From: an uncultured Sphingomonadales bacterium
Lineage (GTDB): Bacteria; Pseudomonadota; Alphaproteobacteria; Sphingomonadales; Sphingomonadaceae
NCBI GenBank assembly: GCA_903893935.1
Contig: CAITOD010000024.1
Coordinates: 1-5,100 of the forward strand
Direction of reading: 5' to 3'
Length of the DNA: 5,100 nucleotides
This document shows positions 4,816 to 5,100 of the stretch, in pieces; within the stretch, counting starts at the first letter, position 1; the number at the start of each line of letters is the position of its first letter. Under the pieces are notes generated by a model that saw nothing but the letters and a program-made list of their open reading frames with translations, made no database searches and was not told where the DNA came from. A program made the translations under genes and the position numbers.

Positions 4816-5100
4816 CCCGGCCGCAGCGCAGGCGGCACCGCCAGCACGCGCGGCATGCGCGCGGCGAGATCGATCACCATTTCGCCGAACAGGCCATTGG
4901 CCCAGGCGAACCACGGCCGGGTGTAATGCGTCGGGTTCCCCGCCTCAAACGCTTCGTGCATGAAACCGGTGCCCGCGTGGCTGGTCTTGAGCTGGGCAAT
5001 CGCGCCCGCAACCACGCGCGGATCATCGGATGACAGCGCGCGGATCATCAGCGACATAGGCCAGATCATCCCCAGCCCGACATGCGGCCCGCCGATCCCG
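4812..5100 (-). CDS. GH125 family exo-alpha-mannosidase (C-terminal part; gene continues beyond the window)
   Basis: Read from 5099 downwards, 95 codons encode the C-terminus of a glycoside hydrolase family 125 protein (formerly DUF1237). GIGGPHVGLGMIWPMSLMIR, then KTSHAGTGFMHEAFEAGNP and PTHYTRPWFAWANGLFGEM, are hallmark GH125 segments. The glutamate in FMHEAF (codon at 4955-4953) aligns, as I recall, with the catalytic base of the Clostridium perfringens enzyme (Glu393). The family releases mannose from alpha-1,6-linked mannosides by inversion. The upstream Met at 5069 is internal to the conserved segment, not a start; the frame remains open to the window edge and most of the gene is missing. 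The stop TAA (4814-4812) overlaps the LysR TAG. This gene probably belongs to a separate mannan or glycan-use locus. Confidence 0.88.
   Translation of the reverse strand, partial: GIGGPHVGLGMIWPMSLMIRALSSDDPRVVAGAIAQLKTSHAGTGFMHEAFEAGNPTHYTRPWFAWANGLFGEMVIDLAARMPRVLAVPPALRPG

Noticed and set aside
3859..4914. 351-codon minus-strand frame opposite the LysR gene
   Set aside because: The composition is Arg/Ala/Gln-rich low-complexity typical of antisense frames in high-GC DNA. The LysR helix-turn-helix and effector domain are clear on the plus strand.
3660..5033. 457-codon plus-strand frame overlapping DUF1028, LysR and GH125
   Set aside because: It is an arginine-rich shadow frame crossing three real genes on two strands, with no domain.
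1..5100. tRNA, rRNA or CRISPR array
   Set aside because: No cloverleaf with a TTCGAATC-type arm, no rRNA segment and no regularly spaced direct repeats were seen.

Overview
The window looks like a high-GC alphaproteobacterial chromosome, most likely a sphingomonad (Novosphingobium/Sphingomonas-like). This rests on strong G/C third-position bias, alphaproteobacterial-style protein sequences (the M20 deacetylase C-terminus and the DUF1028 protein), and short GC-rich palindromic repeats between genes. No taxonomic marker gene is present, so the assignment is an inference.

Layout. Bases 1-36 (minus strand) may be the first 12 codons of a divergent gene leaving the window. The short peptide resembles the N-terminus of IS4-type transposases, and its start codon lies inside one arm of a perfect 11-bp inverted repeat (33-43/94-104). 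Bases 105-260 hold no convincing gene, only a degenerate copy of a 'GGGGTCAAGCCCGGGGTGACG' type intergenic repeat. From 261 to 4815 five genes run in one direction: an ArgE-like M20 metallo-deacetylase (261-1436), a flavin-dependent monooxygenase (1542-2783), a Rid/YjgF-family protein (2793-3206), a DUF1028 putative Ntn-hydrolase (3203-3883) and a LysR-family regulator (3889-4815). Bases 4812-5100 on the minus strand are the C-terminus of a GH125 exo-alpha-mannosidase that runs out of the window. Its stop codon overlaps the LysR stop.

How the genes fit together. The last four co-directional genes are packed tightly (9 nt, -4 nt and 5 nt between them) and are almost certainly one transcript. 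The deacetylase is separated from them by 105 nt that contains a stem-loop and a possible promoter, so it may be a separate unit or the first gene of the same unit. A zinc amidohydrolase, a flavin monooxygenase, a Rid protein lacking the usual catalytic arginine, a putative Ntn amidohydrolase and a local LysR regulator together suggest a small catabolic module. Its substrate could be an N-acylated or otherwise amide- or amine-bearing compound. The substrate cannot be read from the sequence. This gene set is the most interesting content of the window. The GH125 gene belongs to a separate, convergent carbohydrate locus.
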